Under the pieces are notes generated by a model. It was given only the letters and a program-made list of their open reading frames with translations. It did no database searches and was not told where the DNA came from. A stretch of DNA of 64,000 nt, from contig AYSC01000011.1 in the NCBI GenBank assembly GCA_000503195.1, forward strand, positions 1 through 64,000, read 5' to 3'. Source of the stretch: Blastomonas sp. CACIA14H2. Its GTDB lineage: Bacteria > Pseudomonadota > Alphaproteobacteria > Sphingomonadales > Sphingomonadaceae. Positions 8,414 to 17,062 of the stretch are shown piece after piece. The position numbers and the translations under genes were made by a program. How positions within the stretch are numbered: position 1 is the stretch's first letter; every line of letters starts with the position of its first letter.

Positions 8414-9493
8414 TTACAGCTTGCCGTCCGCGGCGAGCTTCATGAAGGCATCGTCGAAGCGCAGCGTCACCCGCGCCGGATCGCCCAGTATCTTGCCGCC
8501 GGGGAACGCGATGCCCACGGCGTCGGCGCTCGCCGCGCCCTTGAACAGGCCCTTGGAGAAGCTGAAATCGCGCACCTGGGTCATCGTGGTGACCAGCGCC
8601 GGAGAGGTCGCCGCCGCAACCGCCGCCTTGGGATCGGCATAGAGAAAGGTGGTCTTGAGCTGGCTGTCGAACATTTCGGGGGTCGCACCCGAGAGCTTGG
8701 CCATCGCCGCGCGCGCGGCCTTGCCCTCGGCGTCGTCACGCTGCATCAGCGCCACCGTCTCGTACCAGATGCCCGCCAGCGCCTTGCCCAGGTTCGGATT
8801 GGCCTTGAGCGTCGCGGTGTCGACCACCATCAGGTCGAGAATCTCGCCCGGAATGTCGGCCGAGCTGAACACCTGCGTGACCCCGGGTTCGCCCTTCATC
8901 ACCGAAAGCTGCGGGTTCCAGGCGACCGCGGCGTTGACATCCGCCGCGCCGAAGGCCGCGACGATGTCCGCGTCCGAGGTGTTCACCGTCTTGACGTCGG
9001 TGGACTTGAGCCCCGCCTTTTCGAGCGCGCGGGTGAGCAGATAGTGCGAGACCGACAGCTCGACCAGATAGACCTGCCGGCCCTTGATCGCCGTGAGGCT
9101 GTTCGCGCCCTTGAGCAGCACGCCGTCATTGCCGTTCGAATAGTCGCCGATGATGACCGCGGTGGTATCCTTGCCGCCTGCCGCCGGGATGGTCAGCGCG
9201 TCCATGTTGGCGACCGTCACGCCATCAAACTTGCCCGCCGTGTACTGGTTGACCGACTCGACATAGTCGTTGACCTGCACGAAGTTGATCTTGATGCCGT
9301 ATTTGTCGGCCCATTTCTTCACGATGCCCGCCTGCTGCGCATAGGGCCAGGGCATCCAACCGGCATAGATCGACCAGCCGATATTGAACTCGGTCTTGGG
9401 CTTGGCAGGCTCGGGGGAACCGGAACAGGCAGTGAGCGCGAAGGCCCCCAGCATCGCCAGAAGGGTGGAAAGCCTGCGCAACAGCCTTGTCAT
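8414..9493 (-). CDS. ABC importer substrate-binding lipoprotein
   Basis: 359-residue periplasmic binding protein of the NMT1/TauA type. The N-terminus is a lipoprotein signal with lipobox LTAC and acylated Cys23, so it is membrane-tethered. The mature part begins with a ligand-binding stretch FNIGWSIYAGWMPWPYA, rich in aromatic residues, and contains VNQYTAGKFDGVT, typical of nitrate/taurine-class binders. It is the first gene of the importer/carboxylase operon. The start ATG at 9493 follows AAAGGGGACCG on its own strand. Its promoter region carries the inverted repeat at 9554-9579, so expression of the whole operon is probably set there. The ligand is inferred to be guanidine or urea. Confidence 0.92.
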   Translation of the reverse strand: MTRLLRRLSTLLAMLGAFALTACSGSPEPAKPKTEFNIGWSIYAGWMPWPYAQQAGIVKKWADKYGIKINFVQVNDYVESVNQYTAGKFDGVTVANMDALTIPAAGGKDTTAVIIGDYSNGNDGVLLKGANSLTAIKGRQVYLVELSVSHYLLTRALEKAGLKSTDVKTVNTSDADIVAAFGAADVNAAVAWNPQLSVMKGEPGVTQVFSSADIPGEILDLMVVDTATLKANPNLGKALAGIWYETVALMQRDDAEGKAARAAMAKLSGATPEMFDSQLKTTFLYADPKAAVAAATSPALVTTMTQVRDFSFSKGLFKGAASADAVGIAFPGGKILGDPARVTLRFDDAFMKLAADGKL

Positions 9494-9553
9494 GATTCGG
9501 TCCCCTTTCGCAGTGCAGCATCACGAGACCGGGCGAGCTTGTCCAGCAGAAAA

Positions 9554-9579
9554 TATTACCATGAGTGAAAAACGTAATA
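9554..9579. promoter_or_regulatory. NikR-type operator 1 before the importer/carboxylase operon
   Basis: A perfect 6-bp inverted repeat TATTAC (9554-9559) and GTAATA (9574-9579) with a 14-base spacer, 61 bases before the binding-protein ATG. On the minus strand TAATAT within it could serve as a -10 element, so a bound protein would block transcription. The layout is like Geobacter-type NikR sites (GTTAC-N13/14-GTAAC). The likely ligand is the NikR-like protein at 6305-6784. Confidence 0.75.
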
Positions 9580-9875
9580 ACCGTTGGAGAGAGGATGCTT
9601 AAGGCGCTAGTTCGCGTTGCCGGGCTGCCACGCTTCGATCTTCCAAGCGCTCGACCTCGCAAAGCCCGGAAAATCGGACCCGCTTAGCGAACAGTGATTC
9701 GCGCGGCCCAGCGATACCCGTGGCCAGCGAGTGATTCGCCGGCATGAAGCGGCGCTCGCTCGCGAAGCATTTCTGCGTAAGAGGCGGCTTCGCCGATCGG
9801 CCATCAAACCGCGTCAATCCCGTGATTTTTTGCAGTGCAGCACAAAATGTCGTTCATACTGAGCAAGTGCAAAAT

Positions 9876-9901
9876 TATTACGCTTGACGCATTCCGTAAT
9901 A
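9876..9901. promoter_or_regulatory. NikR-type operator 2 before the TonB receptor
   Basis: Identical half-sites TATTAC (9876-9881) and GTAATA (9896-9901) with the same 14-base spacer as the site at 9554, but unrelated spacer sequence, which argues for protein recognition rather than duplication. A TTGACG -35-like element lies inside it (9884-9889). It ties the outer-membrane receptor to the same regulator as the importer operon. Confidence 0.75.
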
Positions 9902-10236
9902 TCCATACCGTATCGGGTGTCGCTGGCACATCGCCAGCGGCACTATCGACTGTTCGCAAGCGAGGGTCCGTGGATCGAAAGCCGGCCTGTTCGGATATCA
10001 GACAAGGCGCTGCGCACCGCGCAGACGGCACGATCACCCTACGCAAAGCGATATCTACCCCCGCAGGCCAAACCGCCGCGCGACGTGCAATGGCGCGCGC
10101 GCAGACAAGGCGGCGCGTGTGGGTAGGTTCAGGGAGAACAGGCCGGAAAACTGGCGATCAAGGGGTCGGCATCGCCAGAACCCCAGGGGAGACGGGTGTC
10201 ATTTGAAAAGGCTCACCAAGAATTGGGGGTCTGAAG

Positions 10237-12657
10237 ATGACGAACAAGCTGTTCCGCGCCACCTTGCTGGGCGCTACCATGTTGATGGGCATGGGCACCG
10301 CGCCTGCCTTCGCGCAGGACACGGCGGATGATGCCGCACAGGACACCGAGCAGGAAGGCGGCAGCAACGTCATCGTCGTGACCGCGACCCGCCGCGCGAC
10401 CTCGATCCAGGACGTTCCGATCAACATCAGCGCGATCGGCGACGAACAGCTCGCCCGCCAGCGCATCGACGATGTGCGCGACATTGCCGATTTCACCCCA
10501 GGCCTGACCATCTCCGACACCGGCCCCGGATCGACCGGAACCATCGTGCTGCGCGGCCTCAACGCTTCGGACACCAGCGCGACCGGCGCCTCGTTCGACG
10601 ACGCGCTCGGCCTGTATCTGGGCGAAGTGCCGCTCTATTACGACTTCAAGCTGCTCGACATCGCGCGCGTCGAGGTGCTGCTCGGCCCGCAAGGCACGCT
10701 CTATGGCCTCGGCACGCTGGCAGGCGCGATCCGCAACATTCCCAACCGCCCCAATCTCGAAAGCTTCGAAGGCGAGGTGCACGGCCGTTTCTACGCCAAG
10801 CAGCACAGCAGCAAGCTGGGCTATCAGGCCGATGGCGTCATCAACATCCCGATCATCAAGGATCATCTCGCCTTCCGCAGCGCCACCGGCTATTTCTACG
10901 ACCCCGGCTTTATCGACTACACGCTGCTGCTTCAGACGCCGGGCCGATCGCTGCCCCAGCCCAACGGGCCCAACACGATCACCGCAGCGGGCTATGCCGC
11001 CAACCTGCGCCGCGACAATGACGTCAATTTCGAAAAGACGATCAGCACGCGCAACCAACTGCTCTATCAGGCGAGCGAGGATTTCAAGCTCAACATCACC
11101 TATGCCTATCAGCGCACCAAGACCGATGGCGGCCAGTATAACAGCGACTTCGTGTTCGGAACCGGGCGCTACGAGAGCGCCTCGCGCTTCCTCGAGCCGG
11201 TCGATCGCCGCGCGCATCTGATCAGCGCCGAGATCAACGCCAATATCGGCAATATCGCCGATCTGGTCGCGACCACCGCGCATACCGACGTGAAGAACGA
11301 GCGGGTCGGCGACAATACCGACCTGCTGCTCGACCTCGATTACGGCTATGAATCCTTCCCGGCCTTTTCGAGCTTCAACGAGAGCACCAACCGCCGTAAG
11401 CAGTTCAACCAGGAAGTGCGCTTCGTCTCGCGCCATGGTGGGCCGTTCAACTGGGTGCTCGGCGCGTTTTACAACCGCCGCACGTTGCAGAACGACTATC
11501 GCGAACGGCTGCCGAACCACCCGTTCGTCGCCTTCGGCACGCTGCCCAACCCGCTCGAGCTCGAATATGTCTCGTTCAACCGTTCGCGGGTGACCGAGCG
11601 CGCGGTGTTCGGCGAGGGCACCTTCCGCATCACGCCCGAATGGCAGGTGACCGCCGGGGCGCGCTATTTCGGCTATCGCTCCGAAGTGTCGGGCCGCGCG
11701 GTGCTGCCGCTGCTCGGCGATCCCCTCAGCCCCTATGACCTGCCCTCGGCCGGCGGCGTGGCCAAGAAGAGCGGCTGGGTGTGGAAGTTCAACAGCTCGT
11801 ACAACATCACGCCCGATGTCATGGTCTATGCGACCTATTCGAAGGGCTATCGCCTCGGCGGGCCCAACACGGTCGCGCCGTGCGTGCTGCCGCTCAACCC
11901 GAACCAGCAGAATGTCTGTGCGCTGCCCAACGAGCAGCAGTTCGGCCCGGATACGACAAAGAACCTCGAGCTGGGCATCCGCACCGAGCTGTTCGACAAC
12001 ATGCTGACGTTCAATTTCAACGTCTTCCAGATCAAGTGGAACGGCATCCAGGTCGCTTCGGCCACGGTCAACGGCGTGGTCGGCATCACCGTCAATGGCG
12101 GCACCGGCAAGTCCGAAGGCTTCGAAACCTCGTTCCAGCTGCGTCCGCTGCCCCGCTTCACCATCCAGGGCAATTTCTCCTATCTCGACGCGCGGCTGAC
12201 CCAGGACGTACCGGGGATCATCGCGGTCAACAGCCCGGCGGGCATCTATCCCAGCCGTCCGATCCAGCTCGACGCGCTGTCGGGCGACCGGCTGCCCGGT
12301 TCCGCCAAGACCAGCGGCGCGCTGGGCGCGACCTATACCGCGCCGTTCATGGACGGGAACATCGTCGCCGACTGGACCGCGACCTATCGCGGCAATGTCG
12401 TCACCCGGCTGGGCTGGGATCGCGCGTTCGGCGACAAGCTGCCCGGCTTCACCACGCACCGCGCCTCGGTCTTCTACGAGACCGACCGCTACAGCTTTGG
12501 CGTGTGGGCCAACAACATCTTCGACAAATATGCGGTCAACGCGGTGTCGAACGATCGCTCTCGCGTCGGCCTGAACGACAATGTCCGGCTGCGCTATCTG
12601 CGCAACAGCGTCATCAACCCGATGACCCTGGGTCTGGAGGCACGGTTCAGGTTCTGA
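10237..12657 (+). CDS. TonB-dependent outer-membrane receptor
   Basis: 806 residues. A signal peptide ends at PAFAQ (about residue 28), followed by a TonB-box-like VIVVTATRR, a plug domain (about 45-165, VPINISAIGDEQLARQR) and a beta-barrel ending in GLEARFRF with the terminal aromatic typical of BAM substrates. The plug and barrel proportions fit sphingomonad receptors for small organics. It is transcribed away from the importer/carboxylase operon and shares its operator motif, so it may bring the same nitrogen compound across the outer membrane, although guanidine alone would not normally need a TonB receptor. The start follows AATTGGGGGTCTGAAG. Confidence 0.94.
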   Translation: MTNKLFRATLLGATMLMGMGTAPAFAQDTADDAAQDTEQEGGSNVIVVTATRRATSIQDVPINISAIGDEQLARQRIDDVRDIADFTPGLTISDTGPGSTGTIVLRGLNASDTSATGASFDDALGLYLGEVPLYYDFKLLDIARVEVLLGPQGTLYGLGTLAGAIRNIPNRPNLESFEGEVHGRFYAKQHSSKLGYQADGVINIPIIKDHLAFRSATGYFYDPGFIDYTLLLQTPGRSLPQPNGPNTITAAGYAANLRRDNDVNFEKTISTRNQLLYQASEDFKLNITYAYQRTKTDGGQYNSDFVFGTGRYESASRFLEPVDRRAHLISAEINANIGNIADLVATTAHTDVKNERVGDNTDLLLDLDYGYESFPAFSSFNESTNRRKQFNQEVRFVSRHGGPFNWVLGAFYNRRTLQNDYRERLPNHPFVAFGTLPNPLELEYVSFNRSRVTERAVFGEGTFRITPEWQVTAGARYFGYRSEVSGRAVLPLLGDPLSPYDLPSAGGVAKKSGWVWKFNSSYNITPDVMVYATYSKGYRLGGPNTVAPCVLPLNPNQQNVCALPNEQQFGPDTTKNLELGIRTELFDNMLTFNFNVFQIKWNGIQVASATVNGVVGITVNGGTGKSEGFETSFQLRPLPRFTIQGNFSYLDARLTQDVPGIIAVNSPAGIYPSRPIQLDALSGDRLPGSAKTSGALGATYTAPFMDGNIVADWTATYRGNVVTRLGWDRAFGDKLPGFTTHRASVFYETDRYSFGVWANNIFDKYAVNAVSNDRSRVGLNDNVRLRYLRNSVINPMTLGLEARFRF

Positions 12658-12730
12658 TCGCCAGCTTGGGCGCGGGGCTGGTTGGGCAAGGCCGGTCCCG
12701 CCCCATGCGACCTGCCATCAAGGGGGCCAG

Positions 12731-13654
12731 ATGATGAGAGCAATAGGCCGAATTCTCGGAGCTGCAGGGCTCATGATGGGGCTGGCGACCTCCGGCTCGC
12801 TTGCCGCCGCACCCGCTGCCCCCCTACCCCGGCTGTTCGCCGAACGCTGGATCGACGGCACCAACGGCGCCGAGCCCGTCGCGCAGGTGCAGGCGCTCGA
12901 CGCCGACACGTTCGTCATCCGCCAATCGGTCAAGACCAATTTCGAAGCGCCGTTCCTCTATCTGCTGTTCGGGCGCGACAAGGCGCTGCTGATCGATACC
13001 GGGGCGCAAGGTGGCGTCATCCGCCCGGTGGTCGACCGGGTGATCGCAGACTGGCTCGCCGCGCATGGCCGCACATCGATCCCGCTGGTCGTCGCGCACA
13101 GCCATGCGCATGGCGACCATATCGCGGGCGATGCCGCGTTTCGCGATCGGCCCGAGACTACGCTGGTCGGTCTGAAACCGGCCGATGTCGCCGCCTATTT
13201 CGGCATCCAGCCCTGGCCCAGCGATATCGCGACCTTCGATCTGGGCGGCCGGGCGCTGTCGATCATCCCGACGCCGGGCCACCAGGCCGCCGCCATGATG
13301 GTCTATGACCCGCGCCTGAAGATCCTGCTCTCGGGCGACACGCTCTATCCCGGACGGCTCTACGTGCCGGTCAATTTCCTCGCCGACAACTGCGCCAGCA
13401 TCGATCGATTGAGCGCTTTCGCGCGCACGCACCCGATCCGCGCCGTGCTCGGCGCGCATATCGAGATGACCCGCGAGCCGGGGCGCGACTATGCGCACGA
13501 GGTGCTCGAGCACCCGAACGAGCATCCGCTCGAGCTGCCCGCGAGCGAGATCGCCGAACTGCGCCAGGGGCTCAGGGCGAAGCTCGACACGCCGGGCCAG
13601 TCGCAGGTCCATGACCGCTTCATAATCGTTCCGGTGCCGGCCCGTGACGAATGA
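12731..13654 (+). CDS. Exported metallo-beta-lactamase-fold hydrolase
   Basis: 307 residues with a signal peptide ending near SLAAA (residues 23-27), so probably periplasmic. Zinc-site elements are HSHAHGDH (123-130), His184 in TPGHQ and Asp203 in SGDTLYPG, in the usual MBL order. The third and fourth residues follow the HxHxDH pattern in the variant HSHAHGDH, so the core is intact. It starts 73 bases after the TonB receptor in the same direction and could be cotranscribed. Substrate is unknown; a lactonase, esterase or amide hydrolase role acting on the imported compound would fit. Confidence 0.88.
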   Translation: MMRAIGRILGAAGLMMGLATSGSLAAAPAAPLPRLFAERWIDGTNGAEPVAQVQALDADTFVIRQSVKTNFEAPFLYLLFGRDKALLIDTGAQGGVIRPVVDRVIADWLAAHGRTSIPLVVAHSHAHGDHIAGDAAFRDRPETTLVGLKPADVAAYFGIQPWPSDIATFDLGGRALSIIPTPGHQAAAMMVYDPRLKILLSGDTLYPGRLYVPVNFLADNCASIDRLSAFARTHPIRAVLGAHIEMTREPGRDYAHEVLEHPNEHPLELPASEIAELRQGLRAKLDTPGQSQVHDRFIIVPVPARDE

Positions 13655-13807
13655 CCGCATAGATCAGGTCTATGGGAACTATTGGCCGATGCTGTCTGGC
13701 GTGATGGCCGGGATTTTACAACGCTCTTTCCACTGCGAACCTCAACCGTCCCGCGTGCAGCGCTGCCGCATCATGGCAGCCCGGGACCGAAACGCGAGTA
13801 CAGGCAC

Positions 13808-14797
13808 ATGAACGGAGTCCGCGTCGGCAACCGCATCATCGGAGCAGATTCACCCGTCACCATCGGCTGGGAAAATGTACCCAGGGTGGAGGGCGGGCCG
13901 TTCAAGCGGCTGTTCTTCACCTGGTTCCAGCCTGCCGTGCTCTTTTCGATGATCCTGTTCTGGTATTATGCGCCCAACTCGATCGCCAAGGCCTCGACCG
14001 CGATCGGCATCGGCATCGCGTTTCGCGCGCTGCTGCTCGCCCTCGAATGGGTCAACCCGCGCCACAAGAGCTGGGAGCTGACCTGGAAGGAATGCGTGAC
14101 CGACCTGTTCTATGTGGGCCTGGGCTATACCATCCTCAATCTGGTCGACAATTTCATCGGCAGCGACGTGCTGATCGAGAACCTGCTGAGCAGCTTCGAC
14201 TGGGACAAGTTCGCCTGGTTCACCGGCCTGCCGCTGCTGGTCCAGGCGTTCCTGATCCTGTTCATCTTCGATTTCGGCCAGTACTGGATGCACCGCGGCA
14301 TGCACAACTGGTACCCGCTCTGGCTCACCCATTCGGTGCACCATTACATCACCCAGCTCAACATCAACAAGGGCGCGGTCGGCAACCCGGTCGAGCTGTT
14401 CCTGATCGGGCTGGGCATTGGCGGGCTGTTCGACTTCCTCCCGCGCGCCGCGCTGCTGGCAGGCGCGATCGGCATGTCGATCGGCGTCTATCAGCATATC
14501 AATGTGCGCTTCAACACCCCCGCCTGGTGGCGCTTCCTGTTCAACACCACCGAGCATCACAGCCTGCACCATTCGCTCGATTTCGAGGCGACGCGCAGCA
14601 ACTATGCCAGCAATTTCATCTTCATCGACCGCATGTTCGGCACCTGTGTCGATGGCGAGGCCGAATTGCTCGGCATGGAAGGCGGCCGCCGCATGTCGAT
14701 CCGCGAGCAGATGACCTACCCGTTCACCGAAGGCTGGAAGACGATGAAGCAGAAGTTCGGCAAGCCCGACGACACCCACGCGGTGCCCGCAGAATGA
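13808..14797 (+). CDS. Sterol desaturase/fatty acid hydroxylase family membrane protein
   Basis: 329-residue integral membrane di-iron oxygenase of the fatty acid hydroxylase superfamily. The histidine clusters are all present: HRGMH (162-166), HSVHH (175-179) and HHSLHH (250-255), spread between about five hydrophobic segments. The start MNGVRVGN at 13808 is preferred to an upstream in-frame ATG at 13682 because the added peptide looks non-coding. It overlaps the next gene by ATGA, so the pair forms one unit. The hydroxylated or desaturated lipid is not predictable from sequence. Confidence 0.88.
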   Translation: MNGVRVGNRIIGADSPVTIGWENVPRVEGGPFKRLFFTWFQPAVLFSMILFWYYAPNSIAKASTAIGIGIAFRALLLALEWVNPRHKSWELTWKECVTDLFYVGLGYTILNLVDNFIGSDVLIENLLSSFDWDKFAWFTGLPLLVQAFLILFIFDFGQYWMHRGMHNWYPLWLTHSVHHYITQLNINKGAVGNPVELFLIGLGIGGLFDFLPRAALLAGAIGMSIGVYQHINVRFNTPAWWRFLFNTTEHHSLHHSLDFEATRSNYASNFIFIDRMFGTCVDGEAELLGMEGGRRMSIREQMTYPFTEGWKTMKQKFGKPDDTHAVPAE

Positions 14798-15480
14798 CCG
14801 GCCAGGCCCCCAGCATGGATGGCGACCGCCTTCCCGCCATCGCACCGAGCGGCGACGCCCGTTCGTGGATGCGGCTGATCGACTGGATCTGGACAGTGCG
14901 CGGCGAACTGCCGCTGCCGGCCGGACAGAGCGCAGCCGAGGCCTTTGCCCGGCTCGAACCGTTCTTCCGCGAACCCGGCACCAGCTTCGACCAGGCCGAG
15001 GGCAGCCTGACCTTCACCAAGAAGGATCCGCTCGCGCAGGACCGGATGTCGATCTACGACGCGGGCGAACTGCGCGTCGAGAGCCAGCCGGGCGGCGGCG
15101 TGCTGCGCTACTGGATGACGAGCAAGTCGCTGCTGTTCTGCTTCCTCGCGCCCTTGCTGTTCGTCGCCTTCGGCCAGATCATCGTCGGGGTCGGCATATT
15201 GGCCAAGCCCGATACCGAACAGGCGGACAAGAAGAAGAAGGACGAGAAGGACAAGGTCCGCGAGCTGCACTGGATCGACCAGATGCTCGGCGCGCCCGCG
15301 CCCGAAAAGCCCAAGAAGGACGAGAAGGAAAAGAAGAAGGAAGAGGGCGGCAAGGACCGCTTCTCGCCGACCTCGGCCTATGTGTTCGCCGGGCTGTTCG
15401 CGCTGCTCTACGTCATCGGTCGCATCCTCGAGGATCGGCTGATCCGCAGGCGCTTCCTGCGCAGCCTTTCGGGAGGCTGA
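14794..15480 (+). CDS. Two-TM membrane protein with charged lysine-rich loop
   Basis: 228 residues, not assigned to a family I recognise. Visible parts are a soluble N-terminal domain (1-105, WTVRGELPLPAGQSA), a hydrophobic segment (about 107-134, LLFCFLAPLLFVAF), an extremely charged Lys/Glu loop (about 143-190, with runs such as KKKKDEKDK and KDEKEKKKE) and a second hydrophobic segment (about 194-210). It is translationally coupled (ATGA) to the hydroxylase-like gene, suggesting an accessory subunit, redox-partner anchor or scaffold. No catalytic motif is visible. Confidence 0.8.
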   Translation: MTGQAPSMDGDRLPAIAPSGDARSWMRLIDWIWTVRGELPLPAGQSAAEAFARLEPFFREPGTSFDQAEGSLTFTKKDPLAQDRMSIYDAGELRVESQPGGGVLRYWMTSKSLLFCFLAPLLFVAFGQIIVGVGILAKPDTEQADKKKKDEKDKVRELHWIDQMLGAPAPEKPKKDEKEKKKEEGGKDRFSPTSAYVFAGLFALLYVIGRILEDRLIRRRFLRSLSGG

Positions 15481-15537
15481 GCCTGACCGATCGGGTTGCG
15501 ATTGCCGATCGAGCCGGCGCACCCTAAGTCGTCCCGC

Positions 15538-16542
15538 ATGAGCACATGGCAATTCGACGCGCAGACCGATGATATCCGCCCGCTGCTGATGGCGGCGCAC
15601 GCATCAGGCTCACCGTTCGCAATCGCCACGCTGGTCGAGACCTCCGGCCCCGCCCCGCGCGAACTGGGCGCGCAGATGCTGATCACGGGCGACCAGCACT
15701 GGGGCTATCTTTCCGGCGGCTGCATCGAGGCCGATGTCGCGCGGCACGCCCGCGAAGCGATGGCCGAGGGAAAGCCGAGGCTGCTGCGCTATGGCGAGGG
15801 CAGCCCGTGGATCGACATCCGCCTCGCCTGCGGCACCGGCATTTCGGTGCTGGTCGAGCCGCTGCGCGGCAATGACCCGGCGGTGTCCGCGCTACTCGAT
15901 GGCTTTCAGTTGCGCTTTCCCGTTGCATGGACCAGCGACGGCGCGGCGCGCGAAGCGGTTGCGTGCGACGATGCCCCCGTTTTTGCCTGGGACGCAACCC
16001 GCTACACGAAGCGGTTCGACCCGCTGCTGCGACTGGTGCTGATCGGCGAGGATGCGACCGTGCTCGCCTGCGCCACGCTCGGCCGGGCCATGGGGATGGA
16101 GGTGGCGCTGGTCACCCCCAACGGCCCCGAAGCCGCGCCGGTTCCCGGCATCGCCTATCATCGCACCAAAGCCCCCGCCGCGCTCGAGGCGATCGGGCTC
16201 GACCGCTGGACTGCCGTCGCCGTGCTGTCGCACGACCGCGAGGATGACGAGGCCGGCCTCGCCACCGCGCTCGCCTCTCCTGCCTTCTATGTCGGCGCGA
16301 TCGGCGCGCGCGTACGGCTCGACGGACGGATTGCGCTGTTGCGCGGCCATGGCGTGCGCGAGGCGGACATCGCGCGGCTGCACGCGCCGATCGGGCTTCA
16401 AGGCTTCGGCAAGGCCCCGCGCGATATCGCGCTGTCGGTGGTCGCCGATGTCGCGCGCGCCTTCCACGCGCGCTCGGCCAGCGCCAGCGAGGCGGCATCG
16501 TCGATATCGAGCAGCGCGCCGCCATCGTCGGTATCCAGATAG
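15538..16542 (+). CDS. xdhC: XdhC/CoxI family molybdenum cofactor maturation protein
   Basis: 334 residues. The N-terminal XdhC domain contains VETSGPAPRELGAQM and SGGCIEADV (59-67); the C-terminal Rossmann-like domain contains YVGAIGARVRL. These proteins bind Moco, promote its sulfuration and insert it into xanthine-dehydrogenase-family enzymes. The client here is the IorAB enzyme encoded at 17063-19836. The ATG at 15538 is chosen because the TTG 42 bases upstream adds a non-conserved peptide. The last 49 codons overlap the convergent mocA gene, and about 26 C-terminal residues (serine-rich) look like an added tail rather than domain. Confidence 0.88.
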   Translation: MSTWQFDAQTDDIRPLLMAAHASGSPFAIATLVETSGPAPRELGAQMLITGDQHWGYLSGGCIEADVARHAREAMAEGKPRLLRYGEGSPWIDIRLACGTGISVLVEPLRGNDPAVSALLDGFQLRFPVAWTSDGAAREAVACDDAPVFAWDATRYTKRFDPLLRLVLIGEDATVLACATLGRAMGMEVALVTPNGPEAAPVPGIAYHRTKAPAALEAIGLDRWTAVAVLSHDREDDEAGLATALASPAFYVGAIGARVRLDGRIALLRGHGVREADIARLHAPIGLQGFGKAPRDIALSVVADVARAFHARSASASEAASSISSSAPPSSVSR

Positions 16543-17048
16543 GCGAGCGGTCTGCCTTTGAGGACATCGCCAGCGCCGCGATCGCCCGAAAGCTGCATCA
16601 GATCGGGCAAGGCGGAACGCACGAAGCAGACCGGATGGCCGGGCTTGCCGTCGACCCTCGGCCGCGCGGCATAGCCCGAGCGCTGCGCGAGCCGCGCCAG
16701 TTCGCCGCACAAGGCGACCGGCACCAGCGGCATGTCGCCGAGGAACAGGAACGCCCCCTCGCCCTCGTCCGGCAGGCCAGCGATGCCAGCGCGGATCGAA
16801 GCGGAGATGCCCTGCTGCCAGTTGGCGGCCTCGAGCAGATGGCAGTCGAGCCCGGCCAGCGCGTCGCCGATGGCACGGCCATGCTCGCCGACCACGATCC
16901 GCACCTCATCGAAACCCTCGGCTGTCACCACCTCGGCGGTGCGGCGGATCATCGGGACTCCATCGAATGGCGCAAGCAGCTTGGCACCGCCAAAGCGGCG
17001 GCCCGCGCCTGCGGCCAGGATGACCGCGCGCCAGCCGGCCAGCGCCAT
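16398..17048 (-). CDS. mocA: Molybdenum cofactor cytidylyltransferase (MobA-like NTP transferase)
   Basis: 216 residues of the MobA/MocA nucleotidyltransferase family, which makes molybdopterin cytosine dinucleotide for xanthine-dehydrogenase-type enzymes. The nucleotide loop is LAAGAGRRFGGAK (11-23), the metal-binding Asp is in GDMPLV (104-109), and GHPVCF is the family C-terminal motif. It follows iorB by 14 bases on the same strand, so the enzyme and its cofactor gene are coexpressed. Its 3' end runs 145 bases into the convergent xdhC gene. CTP preference is inferred from context. Confidence 0.87.
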   Translation of the reverse strand: MALAGWRAVILAAGAGRRFGGAKLLAPFDGVPMIRRTAEVVTAEGFDEVRIVVGEHGRAIGDALAGLDCHLLEAANWQQGISASIRAGIAGLPDEGEGAFLFLGDMPLVPVALCGELARLAQRSGYAARPRVDGKPGHPVCFVRSALPDLMQLSGDRGAGDVLKGRPLAYLDTDDGGALLDIDDAASLALAERAWKARATSATTDSAISRGALPKP

Positions 17049-17062
17049 TGCGCGCGCGGCGC

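Larger units (their letters stand above)
9494..10236. other. 743-bp divergent intergenic region
   Basis: No convincing gene. It separates the importer operon (minus) from the TonB receptor (plus) and holds two TATTAC-N14-GTAATA repeats, one per promoter. The base composition is lower in GC around the repeats. A 10-base direct repeat AGTGATTCGC occurs near 9693 and 9733. After the second repeat, about 335 bases lead to the receptor ATG and include small hairpins such as CGCTGGC/GCCAGCG near 9923 and GGCGAT/ATCGCC near 10153. I could not match this leader to a known riboswitch class. Confidence 0.6.

Noticed and set aside
9494-9650. Guanidine-I (ykkC) riboswitch before the importer operon
   Set aside because: I looked on the minus strand for the CUAGGGUUCCG and CUGGUCCGAGAG core blocks and found neither; the operator overlaps the place where the leader would be.
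9835-10206. 123-codon open frame in the divergent intergenic region
   Set aside because: No ribosome site, unconserved-looking sequence, overlaps the second operator. Treated as non-coding leader.
10213-12459. Minus-strand 748-codon open frame opposite the TonB receptor
   Set aside because: Antisense artefact of high third-position GC; the plus strand has a signal peptide, plug and barrel.
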